Origin: Alteromonadaceae bacterium UBA2620
GTDB taxonomy: Bacteria > Pseudomonadota > Gammaproteobacteria > Enterobacterales > Alteromonadaceae
Assembly: GCA_002339125.1 (NCBI GenBank)
Contig: DDJQ01000131.1
Location: 1 to 19,240 of the forward strand
Direction: 5' to 3'
Length of the DNA: 19,240 bases
Of the stretch, positions 1-8,562 are shown piece by piece. The notes under the pieces were generated by a model. The model searched no databases and was not told the DNA's origin. It saw nothing but the letters and a program-made list of their open reading frames with translations. How positions within the stretch are numbered: the first letter of the stretch is position 1; every line of letters begins with the position of its first letter. The translations under genes were made by a program, and so were the position numbers.

Positions 1-395
1 AATCGATCGAAGATTTCACTGTGCTGGTGCATGGCCGAAGACAGCGTACGCCCTCTTTCCAGCAGGCTGATGATATCGGTCAGGGCTATTTTCAGGCGTA
101 GCGACGATGACGATTCGGCCAGACTGCTTACCGCACGTAAAATCGGGATACCGGCATGAGTCAGGGAATACATCTGACGAGATAAAATCACCAGTTCATC
201 AAGACTCACTTTAGGGGTGAGGAAATTAACCTTTACCTCGCTCTGTGTCGCACCGCCTTCTACCGGGTTAATTGAAATCGGTGTAATACTGCGCGCCAGC
301 AACATTTTAGCGGCGGCGTTAGCGTCAAGTGCATCCAGCATGCCGCTTTTCATTTCGCCACCAGGCTCACGGCCGGTATAACTGAACCTAGGCAT
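1..395 (-). CDS. mshG: MshG, MSHA pilus inner-membrane platform protein (partial)
   Basis: This is the N-terminal 131 codons of a GspF/PilC-family polytopic protein; the rest lies beyond the left edge. It would form the inner-membrane platform on which the MshE ATPase acts during pilus assembly. The start ATG is at 395-393, giving MPRFSYTGREPGGEMKSG, which resembles the usual GspF-family start (a short beta-like stretch around F-x-Y-x-G). A later stretch reading LSRQMYSLTHAGIPILRAV is the typical start of the first T2SSF domain (family knowledge). The ATG overlaps the mshE stop by 8 bases (ATGCCTAG), so translation is probably coupled to mshE. No membrane segment is reached within the window. 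Identification rests on family resemblance plus its place directly after mshE, as in the Vibrio cholerae msh locus. Confidence 0.88.
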   Translation of the reverse strand, partial: MPRFSYTGREPGGEMKSGMLDALDANAAAKMLLARSITPISINPVEGGATQSEVKVNFLTPKVSLDELVILSRQMYSLTHAGIPILRAVSSLAESSSSLRLKIALTDIISLLERGRTLSSAMHQHSEIFDR

Positions 396-2181
396 CCGGT
401 AAGTCCTCCAGACTCAGGCCGCCTGTATTGCCATTGTTGCCAGAATCGCTCTTTGCAGGCTGGTCATCCTGCTCGTCGCTTTGCGGCAGCTCAGCCACCA
501 TTTCTACCAGCTTCAGTACCTCTTCTACCGTTGTCTGGCCCATTTTGGCATAGGTCAGCGCAACGTGAGACAACGGCTTATAGCCCGGACTGCGTAAAGC
601 ATGTTCACCAAAGGCAACCGTGTCACCGGCTTTCAGAGCATTCATCATCGGCTCGGTCAGTTCGAGTAGTTCAAACACGCCCATCCGGCCGCGATAACCG
701 GTATGGTTACACTTCTGACACCCCTTACCCCGTTTAAAGGTAACGTTATCCAGGTTGTTATCAATATGCCCGAGCCAGAACAGTTCATCGTGTGAAGGTT
801 GGTGCGCTACCTCGCAATTATCGCAAATCCGCCGCACCAGGCGCTGGGCAATGATGCCTCGCAGTGAACTGGCGACCAGGTAGCCTGCCGCGCCCATATC
901 GAGCAAACGAATGGCACTGGATACGGCATCGTTGGTATGCAGCGTAGATAATACCAGGTGACCAGTTAACGCACCGCGCAAACCAATTTCCACGGTTTCC
1001 TGATCCCGCATCTCACCCACCATGATGATATCCGGGTCCTGACGCAACGTGGTGCGCAGGACACTTGAGAAGTTAAGTCCGATACGGCTGTTTACCTGCA
1101 CCTGGTTAATGCGCGGCAGACGGTATTCAACCGGGTCTTCAACGGTAATGATTTTACGCTGCGGCTGGTTTAATTCACTCAGGGCACCATATAGTGTGGT
1201 GGTTTTACCGGAACCCGTCGGGCCGGTTACCAGGATCATACCGTGGGGCCGTTTCAGTAACACCCGTAAACGATCGAGTAATGGCCTGGGCATGCCGGTT
1301 TCATCCAGGGTTAATACCCCGGCTGACTGATCCAGCAAACGCATGACCACCGCTTCACCGGTTTGTACCGGCATGGTTGATAAACGCACATCCACACGGT
1401 GACCCTTCACCCGAACCTGGGTACGGCCATCCTGCGGTAGACGCTTTTCTGAAATATCCAGACCAGCCATTAGCTTAAGGCGTAATACCAGCGCTGCGGC
1501 AATGTTATTTTCCGGGATGACGGTTTCCTGCAATACTCCATCAACACGCTGCCGGATGCGTAATTGTTGCTCGTCAGGCTCGATGTGTATGTCCGATGCC
1601 TTGGCCTGTACCGCATCCTCAAAGATCGACTGCAGCAGGCGTGCAACGGCGGTATCCTGCTCATCCTCGAGCCCGGCGGTAAGCTCAAATTCCTGCTCAC
1701 CGCGGTACTCATTGGCCAGCTGTTGGGCAAAAGAGGCAATTTCATCGGTACGCCGGTAGAAACTGTCGTAAGCGCCAAACAACTGCTGTTCACTTACTAC
1801 AGCCACTTCAATAGGTTTGGGCAGGATCTCGCTAAGGTTATCCACGGCGGTGAGGTCGGCCGGGTCGCTCATTCCCACCAGTAATTTATCGCCACGATCT
1901 TCCAGCACCAGCGCCCGGTAACGACGGGCCTGTACTTCCGGCAGCAGTTTGACTGCAGCCGGACTGACATTAAAGTGATCAATGTCGATCAGCGGCACAT
2001 TTAAGTGCGTGGAGAGCAATTCCAGCAACTGCTTTTCGGTAACCAGCTCCATGGCTATCAGCGTGGCGCCGAGCTTGCGGCCGGTCTGGCGTTGATCAGC
2101 CAGCGCCGACATCAGTTGTGGCTCGTCTATCAGCCCTTGCTGTACCAGCAGGTCACCCAGCCTGACTTTTACACCACTCAT
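388..2181 (-). CDS. mshE: MshE, MSHA pilus extension ATPase with MshEN c-di-GMP-type domain
   Basis: A 597-residue GspE/PilB-type secretion ATPase that powers pilus extension at the cytoplasmic face. Residues 7-59 form the MshEN region: R7-L8-G9, G16, L23, L27 and Q30 match the first c-di-GMP-binding motif. The second motif (36-59) keeps K-L-G but has E45 and H59 where Gly and Gln are expected. The ATPase core shows Walker A GPTGSGKT (320-327), Asp box ITVEDPVEY (345-353), Walker B DPDIIMVGE (382-390) and His box TGHLVLSTLHTND (406-418). Paired cysteines 453/456 and 488/491 form the zinc-binding C-domain element common in PilB/GspE. The tail after about 566 is acidic and Gly/Asn-rich. The start ATG overlaps the mshN stop as ATGA and the stop overlaps the mshG start. 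c-di-GMP control is inferred from the family (V. cholerae MshE). Confidence 0.96.
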   Translation of the reverse strand: MSGVKVRLGDLLVQQGLIDEPQLMSALADQRQTGRKLGATLIAMELVTEKQLLELLSTHLNVPLIDIDHFNVSPAAVKLLPEVQARRYRALVLEDRGDKLLVGMSDPADLTAVDNLSEILPKPIEVAVVSEQQLFGAYDSFYRRTDEIASFAQQLANEYRGEQEFELTAGLEDEQDTAVARLLQSIFEDAVQAKASDIHIEPDEQQLRIRQRVDGVLQETVIPENNIAAALVLRLKLMAGLDISEKRLPQDGRTQVRVKGHRVDVRLSTMPVQTGEAVVMRLLDQSAGVLTLDETGMPRPLLDRLRVLLKRPHGMILVTGPTGSGKTTTLYGALSELNQPQRKIITVEDPVEYRLPRINQVQVNSRIGLNFSSVLRTTLRQDPDIIMVGEMRDQETVEIGLRGALTGHLVLSTLHTNDAVSSAIRLLDMGAAGYLVASSLRGIIAQRLVRRICDNCEVAHQPSHDELFWLGHIDNNLDNVTFKRGKGCQKCNHTGYRGRMGVFELLELTEPMMNALKAGDTVAFGEHALRSPGYKPLSHVALTYAKMGQTTVEEVLKLVEMVAELPQSDEQDDQPAKSDSGNNGNTGGLSLEDLPDA

Positions 2182-3293
2182 GATGAAACTCCTGTCAGAT
2201 TAGCTAGGCGCTGGCGAATAAATTGTTCAATGCCGTCCTCAAGTTGTCGTAGTGACAACGCTTCCCGGTAGCTGCTTAGCGCGAGGGCTGTAACACCCTG
2301 TTTGTCGGCAACCACCGCCTGACCGAGCCACCATTTAGCATTCTGACTATCAAGCAAGACCAGTTGTGCGTAGTCTTGCAGCGCGTCATCGAGCAGGCCG
2401 AGCTTTTGCGCCAGCGATGCCCGGTAACCCAGCAGTTCAATGGATGGCTGGGCGTAGTCATTAATGTCCTGCAACGTGTAATACGCCAGTTTGGTCTCGT
2501 TTTGCTGCACCAACAAGCGCGCATACATCAGTCTGACACTGCTGTCGGCGGGCATATCCGCCACGGTTTGCTGCAGTAGCTGCTGGGCGTCGGTAGTGCG
2601 ACCAGCACTAAAATACAGGGCGGCCAGCCGTTTACGGGCCGCCACGTTATCAGGTTGCTGGCGGATCAGCGTACGTAACAACTGCACAGCCATTGGCGTA
2701 TCGTTCTGGCTAAGGGCCTGACGGATTTGCGCTTTAAGGGCTTCTTCCGGATTCGCAGCACTGGGTTTAATCACCGGCTCAGCGGGCGCTTCATCAGGCT
2801 CAGGTGCTGCTGCCGGGGAAGGTTCTGATACCGTGGCGTTGCCACCTGAATACGCAGCCACTCTCGCCAGCGCACTGGGTTGAGGATCACCGGCAGAGGA
2901 CTCGGTGCGTTTAGGTTGCGCATTGATATCGACCGGACCATCCATTACGCCCATGGTATTTTGCGGCTTTGTAGCTGGTGAAGCTATAATCTGTCTGGGT
3001 TCTTCAGGCTCAGCCGTTTGTGGTTCCGGCTCTTCAGGCGCTATTGCCCGGGCGGCCACGGCATCAGGTACAATCTGGTTAATCGGCCCTACTGAGGGGC
3101 TTTGTGGGTGAGTATCCTCGTTGGCAACCGGCCATAAGTAAACGGCGCCAATAGCTATTACGCCAAGCAGCAGAATGACAGCAATGCGCAACACTGACGA
3201 CGACTTTTTAGCAGGCGGCTGATAGTTAGCCGGCGTAGCCTGACTGGCTTCCCGGTTCTCTAAGTCTTTCAGCATTTTATTGACTACACTCAC
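2178..3293 (-). CDS. mshN: MshN, TPR-containing MSHA biogenesis protein
   Basis: A 371-residue accessory protein of the MSHA machine. I chose the GTG at 3293-3291, which overlaps the mshM stop as GTGA with GAGGG just upstream. It gives MSVVNKMLKDLENRE, the usual N-terminus of this family. A longer reading to an ATG at 3365 exists but lies inside mshM and adds 24 residues of unlikely sequence. A single transmembrane helix spans about residues 31-55 (VLRIAVILLLGVIAIGAVYL). It is followed by a roughly 120-residue Pro/Ala/Glu-rich linker and a C-terminal TPR-like helical region from about 180 to the end. The topology suggests a short cytoplasmic tail and a periplasmic TPR domain, possibly contacting the secretin or peptidoglycan (inference). 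The stop overlaps the mshE start by 4 bases (ATGA). Confidence 0.9.
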   Translation of the reverse strand: MSVVNKMLKDLENREASQATPANYQPPAKKSSSVLRIAVILLLGVIAIGAVYLWPVANEDTHPQSPSVGPINQIVPDAVAARAIAPEEPEPQTAEPEEPRQIIASPATKPQNTMGVMDGPVDINAQPKRTESSAGDPQPSALARVAAYSGGNATVSEPSPAAAPEPDEAPAEPVIKPSAANPEEALKAQIRQALSQNDTPMAVQLLRTLIRQQPDNVAARKRLAALYFSAGRTTDAQQLLQQTVADMPADSSVRLMYARLLVQQNETKLAYYTLQDINDYAQPSIELLGYRASLAQKLGLLDDALQDYAQLVLLDSQNAKWWLGQAVVADKQGVTALALSSYREALSLRQLEDGIEQFIRQRLANLTGVSS

Positions 3294-4213
3294 AGTGTCG
3301 CCCTCATGTTCCATATCCCTGCAATCATCGCAATCACTACTACTGTGGTCGCTAATAGCAACCATTTACTCTGCGGGTTAAACCACCACTTACTGCTCAC
3401 CGTTTGCGCTGCTTCTGTATCGGCAGATGCCGCAGCGATGTGCTCCGGTTCGACGGCAGACTTGCCTTCGCCATAAGCCAGCATTAACGCTTTATGGGCC
3501 AACACATTCACTACCCGTGGCGTGCCGGCACTCGCGCGGTAGAGTAACTCACAGCACTGACGATTAAATAAATCGGTACCATGATAACCAGCCACATTCA
3601 CCCGGTGCCTGACATACTGATACACCTGATCAGGATCCATAAGTGCCAGGCTGTAACTAAAGGTAATTCGCTGTCGTAACTGGCGTAGCTCCGGTAAAGC
3701 CAGCTTTTCATCCAGTTCCGGCTGCCCGAATAGCACAACCTGAAGTAACTTGCGCGACTCGGTCTCCAGATTGGTCATCAACCGTAACGCCTCAATACTT
3801 TCTGTGGGCAACGCCTGGGCCTCATCAATAATCAGTACCGCACTTTTCTGCTGCTGATGAATGGCAATCAAACGCTCCTGAATCTTTTGAGTGAACTCCT
3901 GCTGATCGCAGTCGCTGCCCAGCTCCACGCCTAACTCATTGGCCACCGCACGCCGTAACTCAGTGGGCGATAGCATCGGATTTGGCACGTAAGCAGCCAC
4001 AAAATAATCCGGTAACTCATTCAGCAACTTTCGGCAAATCAGCGTTTTACCAGTACCCACTTCGCCGGTAACCTTGATAAAGCCTTCACCGGTTTTCAGT
4101 GCCGTCAGTAATACCTGCATGGCCTCATTGTGGCTTGGCAAACCAAAAAAATAGCTGGTATTCGGGGTCAGCGTAAAAGGCAGTTCACGGATGCCAAAGT
4201 GATACAGGTACAT
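3290..4213 (-). CDS. mshM: MshM, ExeA/GspA-like AAA ATPase of the MSHA system
   Basis: A 307-residue AAA+ ATPase. Its N-terminus, MYLYHFGIRELPFTLTPNTS, is characteristic of ExeA/GspA/MshM. Walker A is GEVGTGKT at 50-57 and Walker B is VLIIDEAQ at 126-133. A C-terminal membrane helix lies at about residues 284-303 (WLLLATTVVVIAMIAG) with a short tail. In the ExeA/GspA family such proteins help insert or assemble the secretin through the cell wall; for MshM this role is inferred. Unlike ExeA, no periplasmic peptidoglycan-binding domain follows the membrane helix. The adjacent mshN product, anchored with a periplasmic TPR region, may supply that function. The ATG begins 2 bases after the mshL stop, and the stop overlaps the mshN GTG by 4 bases. 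Confidence 0.94.
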   Translation of the reverse strand: MYLYHFGIRELPFTLTPNTSYFFGLPSHNEAMQVLLTALKTGEGFIKVTGEVGTGKTLICRKLLNELPDYFVAAYVPNPMLSPTELRRAVANELGVELGSDCDQQEFTQKIQERLIAIHQQQKSAVLIIDEAQALPTESIEALRLMTNLETESRKLLQVVLFGQPELDEKLALPELRQLRQRITFSYSLALMDPDQVYQYVRHRVNVAGYHGTDLFNRQCCELLYRASAGTPRVVNVLAHKALMLAYGEGKSAVEPEHIAAASADTEAAQTVSSKWWFNPQSKWLLLATTVVVIAMIAGIWNMRATL

Positions 4214-4215
4214 AA

Positions 4216-5898
4216 TTAGTCTACGTACAACCAGTCGGCCATTTTTTCACGGCTCAATTCAATTTGTTCTGCCCAGGTACCGCTGCCAATCACGGTGGGT
4301 TTAAGCAGAATAATCAGCTCCTTCTTGGTCTCACGCTGGCTTTTGTTAGTAAACAATTCGCCCAGTAGCGGTATATCACCAAGCAACGGCGTTTTTGATT
4401 CTGAGTCGGTCAGGCTGGTTTGCATCAAGCCACCAATCACAACAATTTCGCCCGACGCTGCTTTAATGATGGTGTCAGACTCACGTATGGTACTTTGCGC
4501 CAGCGGCAGGACAATTTGCTCCTGATTCAGGCTTACCACTTTTTCCTGCTCCTGGGTTTCGATAACAGAAGGGTGAACGTGCAGCAACACCGAGCCGTTT
4601 TCATCAATTTGCGGCGTTACATCCAACGCGATCCCGGAAAAGAACGGCGTAAGTTCGATATTAGGCACAACCGATGTGGTGGTGGAGGTGATGGTGTTCT
4701 GACTCGACACATCCGTAACGAAATACTCATCGTCACCCACTTTTATCACCGCTTTTTGGTTATTAATGGCGGTGACTCTGGGGCTGGACAACACCTGTAC
4801 ATTTCCCTGCGTAGACAGCAGTGAGATAACTCCGGAGAAATCCTGGTTAAGGAAGGATAAGCTGGTAACGCCACCCAGCGACGCTGAGATTTCATTACCA
4901 ATGGTGGCCGCGGTGTTACTGAAGGTAAAGTCGGTACTGCCAACATTTGCCACTACCTCAGACCAGTTAATGCCCTGCTGGTAGCCGTCATCAAGCGCCA
5001 CTTCAAGAATTCTGGCCTCCAGAATAACCTGGCGCTGCAGGCTTGCTTCGGAGGTTTTCAGGAAACGTTTAATATCACGGATCTCATCCGGCATAGCACG
5101 AATGGTGACCAGGCCGGCCTGTGGCGTAACAAATACCGCGCGACCGCCTTCGGTGCCAATCATCGATTCCAATGACGCTTTCAGATCGGTCCAGAAATCG
5201 GTCTCTGTTCGGGTTGAAATAGAGGTGCCGTTTATGTTGTTTCCAAACTGGTTCCCCAGATTGTTACTGTTAGCCGAATTGCCGCTGAAATTATTAAAAT
5301 TGCTGTTGGAATTACCGTTGCCGTTGTTATCGGCCTGGGAAACACCGCCAGAGATAATGCTGGTTTGTGTTGAGCCGTCCCGTTTCATCAGCAGGTAGTT
5401 CACCGCCAGGGTTTCAGTGCGCATGCCGGCCGGCAGAACTCTGAACACATTACTCTTACGGCTGATATCAAAGCCGTAAAGGTCGCCCAACAGCTCCATC
5501 ACCTGCTCCATGGAGACCTGTTTTAAGCTCAGGGAAATTTCACCGCTGACGTCGGGGTGAATCGCCACGCTGTAAGGGGTATCTGCCACCAGGCCGGTAA
5601 AAAAGGCTTTAACACCAACGCCGTCGGCTTCGATATCGTATTTTTCCGGTCCGAATAACGAGGGGCGTTCACCGGTGGTTGCCACATCGCCAAGCAGATT
5701 GGTTACACTGTCCGGCACATCCTGCAAGGAATCCGGTGTCGCTTTGGCATTTTTCTGCGCGGCTTGTTCATGTGCAATTTGTTCAGCCAGTTGCTGTTTT
5801 AGTGATTGTTCTACCACGGATTCTTCGGGTGTCGACTGACAACCCGCCAGTGCCATAGCCAGAGCGAAGTATATCAAACGTTTATTCATGCTACTCAT
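4216..5898 (-). CDS. mshL: MshL, MSHA outer-membrane secretin (lipoprotein)
   Basis: A roughly 560-residue secretin that forms the outer-membrane channel for the MSHA pilus. I chose the ATG at 5898-5896, one base after the mshK stop (TAA A ATG). This fits the compact spacing of the operon and gives MSSMNKRLIYFALAMALAGC with a lipobox LAGC (Cys20). Alternative in-frame ATGs are at 5919 and 5889; the latter would start right at the basic signal-peptide region. A periplasmic N0/STN-like region (about 85-160) precedes an Asn-rich insert (about 190-224, 16 Asn in 33 residues). The C-terminal secretin domain contains VLSSPRVTAINNQKAVIKVG and GEIVVIGGLMQTS, both typical secretin signatures. It ends 2 bases before mshM. 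Confidence 0.95.
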   Translation of the reverse strand: MSSMNKRLIYFALAMALAGCQSTPEESVVEQSLKQQLAEQIAHEQAAQKNAKATPDSLQDVPDSVTNLLGDVATTGERPSLFGPEKYDIEADGVGVKAFFTGLVADTPYSVAIHPDVSGEISLSLKQVSMEQVMELLGDLYGFDISRKSNVFRVLPAGMRTETLAVNYLLMKRDGSTQTSIISGGVSQADNNGNGNSNSNFNNFSGNSANSNNLGNQFGNNINGTSISTRTETDFWTDLKASLESMIGTEGGRAVFVTPQAGLVTIRAMPDEIRDIKRFLKTSEASLQRQVILEARILEVALDDGYQQGINWSEVVANVGSTDFTFSNTAATIGNEISASLGGVTSLSFLNQDFSGVISLLSTQGNVQVLSSPRVTAINNQKAVIKVGDDEYFVTDVSSQNTITSTTTSVVPNIELTPFFSGIALDVTPQIDENGSVLLHVHPSVIETQEQEKVVSLNQEQIVLPLAQSTIRESDTIIKAASGEIVVIGGLMQTSLTDSESKTPLLGDIPLLGELFTNKSQRETKKELIILLKPTVIGSGTWAEQIELSREKMADWLYVD

Positions 5899-5899
5899 T

Positions 5900-6256
5900 T
5901 TAATAATTCTCTGCTGCATTGGTTTTCACGTTGCCCCGTTGGCTGACCCATAAAGTCATTGTTTTCCAAACCCCGTTCTCATCACGCGCAATCACCACGC
6001 TACGTGGATTAATTTCTTTGATCACTGCGCCCTGTATTGTCTGCCCTGGTTTAACTGCTTTACCGTTTATTACTGCAGTCCGGCTGGCGCCTAGCTGCAA
6101 CACTGCTTCCAGCTGTAATTCAATAGCCGCTGCTGCTACCGCCGCACTGGCCTGAGGGGCCGTGCGTGACGGGCGCGTTGGATCCTCAAGCACCTGCGCT
6201 CCGGCGGGGCTAACGAGCATGGATATCAGCAACCAAGGGGACACTTTATTCAACAC
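5900..6256 (-). CDS. mshK: MshK, small periplasmic MSHA biogenesis protein
   Basis: A 118-residue protein beginning at a GTG (6256-6254) that lies inside the end of mshJ, an 11-base overlap. AAAGG is placed 9 bases upstream. The N-terminus MLNKVSPWLLISMLVSPAGAQ is a signal peptide, and the mature part starts with a Asp-Pro-Thr-Arg-Pro motif, as in many MshK/PilP-like proteins. A compact beta-rich region follows (IELQLEAVLQLGASRTAVING). PilP/GspC-like proteins link the inner-membrane complex to the secretin, so a bridge between MshJ/PilN-like and MshL is inferred. Position directly before mshL matches the known msh gene order. Identification depends partly on that context because the protein is short. 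Confidence 0.87.
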   Translation of the reverse strand: MLNKVSPWLLISMLVSPAGAQVLEDPTRPSRTAPQASAAVAAAAIELQLEAVLQLGASRTAVINGKAVKPGQTIQGAVIKEINPRSVVIARDENGVWKTMTLWVSQRGNVKTNAAENY

Positions 6257-6893
6257 CTATAAACGCCTTTTCAGTACTCAGAGTGTAAACCTGAAGGGTT
6301 ACCTCAGCAGTGGGATATTCCTTTACATGATAGGCCATGGAGCGCCAGTACAGTTTGTCTGACAGTTGCTCCAAGCGGGCCAGGAAATCGCGTACCGCAA
6401 AATAACGCCCTTCGAAGGTCAGCGTAACCCCGTGCTGGTAAAGCGGAACCTCTGCCATAGCCGGATTATCGGCAAAAATATTTTCCGGGCTGACTGAAGC
6501 CATTTCGATGAGTTTTAGCCCATCGGCCTGGGAAAACACCTGCTCGATCAGCGCGGGCATTTGCCGGGGCAGGACTAAATCAGCTAATTGCGCGGCAAAA
6601 TTTTCCTGCAGCCGCACCATGCGCTTATCTACCTGGGCTATCTGCTGCTTCAGGCTGGCATCCGGATCTTCGGCCAGCGCCTGCTCATAAACCAGTTGCA
6701 GCTCTTTAAGTGTGGTGACTTCGTTGCGGGCAATCTCAATACTACTGCTCGTTTTACCGTTTTCCTTAATGCCAGGCTCAATCAGCAAAAAAACCAGCAC
6801 GGCAAGGACTACCACCATTCCCGAGGCAAAGATTAACACCTTCTCGCGCTGACTCAGAGCGGCAAATTTTTCTTCATACTGGTCAAAAGTCAC
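6246..6893 (-). CDS. mshJ: MshJ, GspM/PilO-like inner-membrane protein
   Basis: A 215-residue bitopic protein starting at GTG 6893-6891, which overlaps the preceding stop as GTGA. A short cytoplasmic tail (MTFDQYEEKFAALSQREK) leads into one membrane helix at about residues 19-38. A periplasmic coiled-coil stretch follows to about 100, and then a ferredoxin-like domain. This arrangement is that of GspM/PilO family proteins, which pair with PilN-like proteins as part of the inner-membrane alignment complex. Placement between the PilN-like gene and mshK matches the msh operon of Vibrio and Shewanella. The stop lies inside the mshK start region. Confidence 0.9.
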   Translation of the reverse strand: MTFDQYEEKFAALSQREKVLIFASGMVVVLAVLVFLLIEPGIKENGKTSSSIEIARNEVTTLKELQLVYEQALAEDPDASLKQQIAQVDKRMVRLQENFAAQLADLVLPRQMPALIEQVFSQADGLKLIEMASVSPENIFADNPAMAEVPLYQHGVTLTFEGRYFAVRDFLARLEQLSDKLYWRSMAYHVKEYPTAEVTLQVYTLSTEKAFIGVE

Positions 6894-7501
6894 CGCAGAC
6901 CACCTTGTTGCGTTGTTTCAGGCACCCGGGCCATATTTAACTCAAAGCGCAGTTGCTCGTCGTCCCGGTACAGTCGGGTGGAGTCAAAGGTGCGGCCGGA
7001 GAAAGCTGAAGTCTGTCCCAAACGTTGTAACCACTTGGGCATGGCCTGCGGGGTACTCAGTTGCCCTTGTAGCACCATCATGTTTTCACTGACTTCAATG
7101 GTATCGAGCCAGATATCCTGACTGTCTTTCTGAGCCAGGCTATCGAGCATCCCGGCAAAGCCCTGTTGCTTAATTTGTTCCCGCTGACTGAGTTCACGCA
7201 CCAGCAGTTCTCTATTTGCCAGTTCCTGCTGACGTTGTTCCAGCGTGCGGGTAAGCCCGGCATCCGGCTTACGTTGCTCAAGCGTAGTTTTAAGGTTGTT
7301 TACCGACACCGATAACTGCTGTTGCAGGTCCTGAACCTCTGCCAGTTCGGTACGTTTAGATGCGCCGTACCAGGCGACACCGGCCCAAATCAGTAGCAAT
7401 ACAGTGAGGGTTGCTCCCCATGCCAGCAGTACACTGGTAAGTGAAAGCAAATCGAGGCGCGGTGCAAACTCGGCAGAATAAAAGTTAATTCTGTTCTTCA
7501 T
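6890..7501 (-). CDS. PilN-like MSHA biogenesis protein (second MshI-type gene)
   Basis: A 203-residue bitopic membrane protein. The N-terminus MKNRINFYSAEFAPR resembles the INLLP-type start of PilN/GspL C-terminal-like proteins. A membrane helix spans about residues 22-46. A Gln/Leu-rich coiled coil follows (about 50-125), then a small alpha/beta domain that includes WLDTIEVSENMMVLQGQLST. In type IV pilus systems PilN binds the PilM actin-like protein through its cytoplasmic tail and pairs with PilO. The split of PilM-like (mshI) and PilN-like genes seen here is consistent with that. The start overlaps the mshI stop as ATGA, and the stop overlaps mshJ as GTGA. Some genomes label this gene a second mshI; I leave the symbol blank. 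Confidence 0.87.
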   Translation of the reverse strand: MKNRINFYSAEFAPRLDLLSLTSVLLAWGATLTVLLLIWAGVAWYGASKRTELAEVQDLQQQLSVSVNNLKTTLEQRKPDAGLTRTLEQRQQELANRELLVRELSQREQIKQQGFAGMLDSLAQKDSQDIWLDTIEVSENMMVLQGQLSTPQAMPKWLQRLGQTSAFSGRTFDSTRLYRDDEQLRFELNMARVPETTQQGGLR

Positions 7502-8448
7502 GCCGCAGCCTCGTTTTTGCTCTGCGGCTCAGCAGATCCGCCAATCGCTGCGCCAAGACTAGAGTAATTCACCCGCGTTACCGACATACCCGGCTCGGCG
7601 GCAGTCACTGCGGGAGTGAGATCACTGACAGTGGCGCTCACCACCTGCTCAATCTGGCTGGCCAGGGCATCCCGATGAGGCGTATCAAGGCGCATCATAA
7701 TCTGTCTGACCGGAGCCTGCCGTAACTGGCTTTCATAAAAATCCATAGAGCGTTGAATCTGCACACTTAACGACTCACCAATGCCCATTCTGAGCTCGTC
7801 TTCAGTAAAGCTACCCAGGTTCTCAAAGCCTTTGAGACGGCGGCTGAAATACAGTTGGCCGTCTTTGATGATATTCAGACAAATTTCTTCTCCGGCTTCC
7901 TGTACCACAGTCAGGATAGGATCAGACTGCACCGGCATTAATTCGCAGGTAGCCAGCTCCTCAACGGTAATCAACTGGAGCACCAGGCCAGCGTTAAATA
8001 CTGCTTCGCTGACATTCTCGACATCTTCTTTGGGTAGGGCAAACACGTTAATTCTGGCATTGCCGGCCAGCGGCACCGGTAAATCGGTGTAATCGATGGC
8101 CATTTCTTTATCGCTGCCGGTAAGCTCTTTCACCGACCAGGACAAGGCGGCGGTAATCTCATCGGCCTCCACGGACGGGCGGTCAATCTGCAGAATCTGA
8201 TACCAGTGAATTGAAAACGCAACATAGGTCGGGGTGCCGGTCAGGCCGTGTTTATCGACCCATTTGGCAAGGTGAGCGCCCCAGTGAGAAAAGCTGACCG
8301 TTTCTTCAAACGCCAGGGTAACTTCGCCGTTTTGTTTTTTAAGCGCACAAAACGTTACCGAATCCAGCGACACTGCAATTCCGATTGCATGATAGCCAGA
8401 TTTTTTTTGGAATTTTTGTTTGAGGAAAGAACGCCAACCAATGCGCAT
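7498..8448 (-). CDS. mshI: MshI, PilM-like actin-fold protein, first gene of the operon
   Basis: A 316-residue cytoplasmic protein of the MshI/PilM type. The start of the fold is visible in YHAIGIAVSLDSVTFCALKK (about 19-38) and the end in NYSSLGAAIGGSAE near the C-terminus, both typical of PilM-like actin folds. The tail is short and hydrophilic. It should dock with the PilN-like protein encoded next and link it to MshE (family inference). I chose the ATG at 8448; no strong Shine-Dalgarno is seen, only a GAAG about 12 bases upstream, so a slightly different start is possible. No msh gene lies upstream; the next gene is divergent. This is therefore the probable first gene of the msh transcript, although no convincing promoter was found on this strand. 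Confidence 0.92.
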   Translation of the reverse strand: MRIGWRSFLKQKFQKKSGYHAIGIAVSLDSVTFCALKKQNGEVTLAFEETVSFSHWGAHLAKWVDKHGLTGTPTYVAFSIHWYQILQIDRPSVEADEITAALSWSVKELTGSDKEMAIDYTDLPVPLAGNARINVFALPKEDVENVSEAVFNAGLVLQLITVEELATCELMPVQSDPILTVVQEAGEEICLNIIKDGQLYFSRRLKGFENLGSFTEDELRMGIGESLSVQIQRSMDFYESQLRQAPVRQIMMRLDTPHRDALASQIEQVVSATVSDLTPAVTAAEPGMSVTRVNYSSLGAAIGGSAEPQSKNEAAA

Positions 8449-8504
8449 ATATTTTTATAACTTCGTATAATTATTAGTTAAATTACAACAGAGTTTAGCT
8501 CAAA

Positions 8505-8546
8505 GTACCAGTGTCGGGTACCACACTTTTGTCGAACAATGTACCA
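8505..8546. promoter_or_regulatory. Repeated GTACCA motifs in the msh / acetyltransferase divergent region
   Basis: The 152-base divergent spacer (8449-8600) contains three plus-strand copies of GTACCA at 8505, 8518 and 8541. It also holds an inverted repeat AGTGT (8510-8514) / ACACT (8523-8527) around a GGTACC. A spaced cluster of this kind is what a transcription factor site could look like. No known regulator is recognised, so this is a candidate only. Confidence 0.3.
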
Positions 8547-8562
8547 AATCACTGCTACCCCT

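Noticed and set aside
453..737. Plus-strand ORF opposite mshE, and similar opposite-strand frames elsewhere
   Set aside because: Shadow of a well-supported gene; no recognisable domain and no ribosome-binding context.
3294..3365. Longer N-terminus for mshN starting at ATG 3365
   Set aside because: It lies wholly inside mshM and adds sequence unlike the family. The GTG at 3293 gives the usual MSVVNKML start and a GTGA overlap.
8478..8490. Second arm of a loxP site
   Set aside because: The bases at the required spacing do not match the reverse arm, so no functional Cre site exists.
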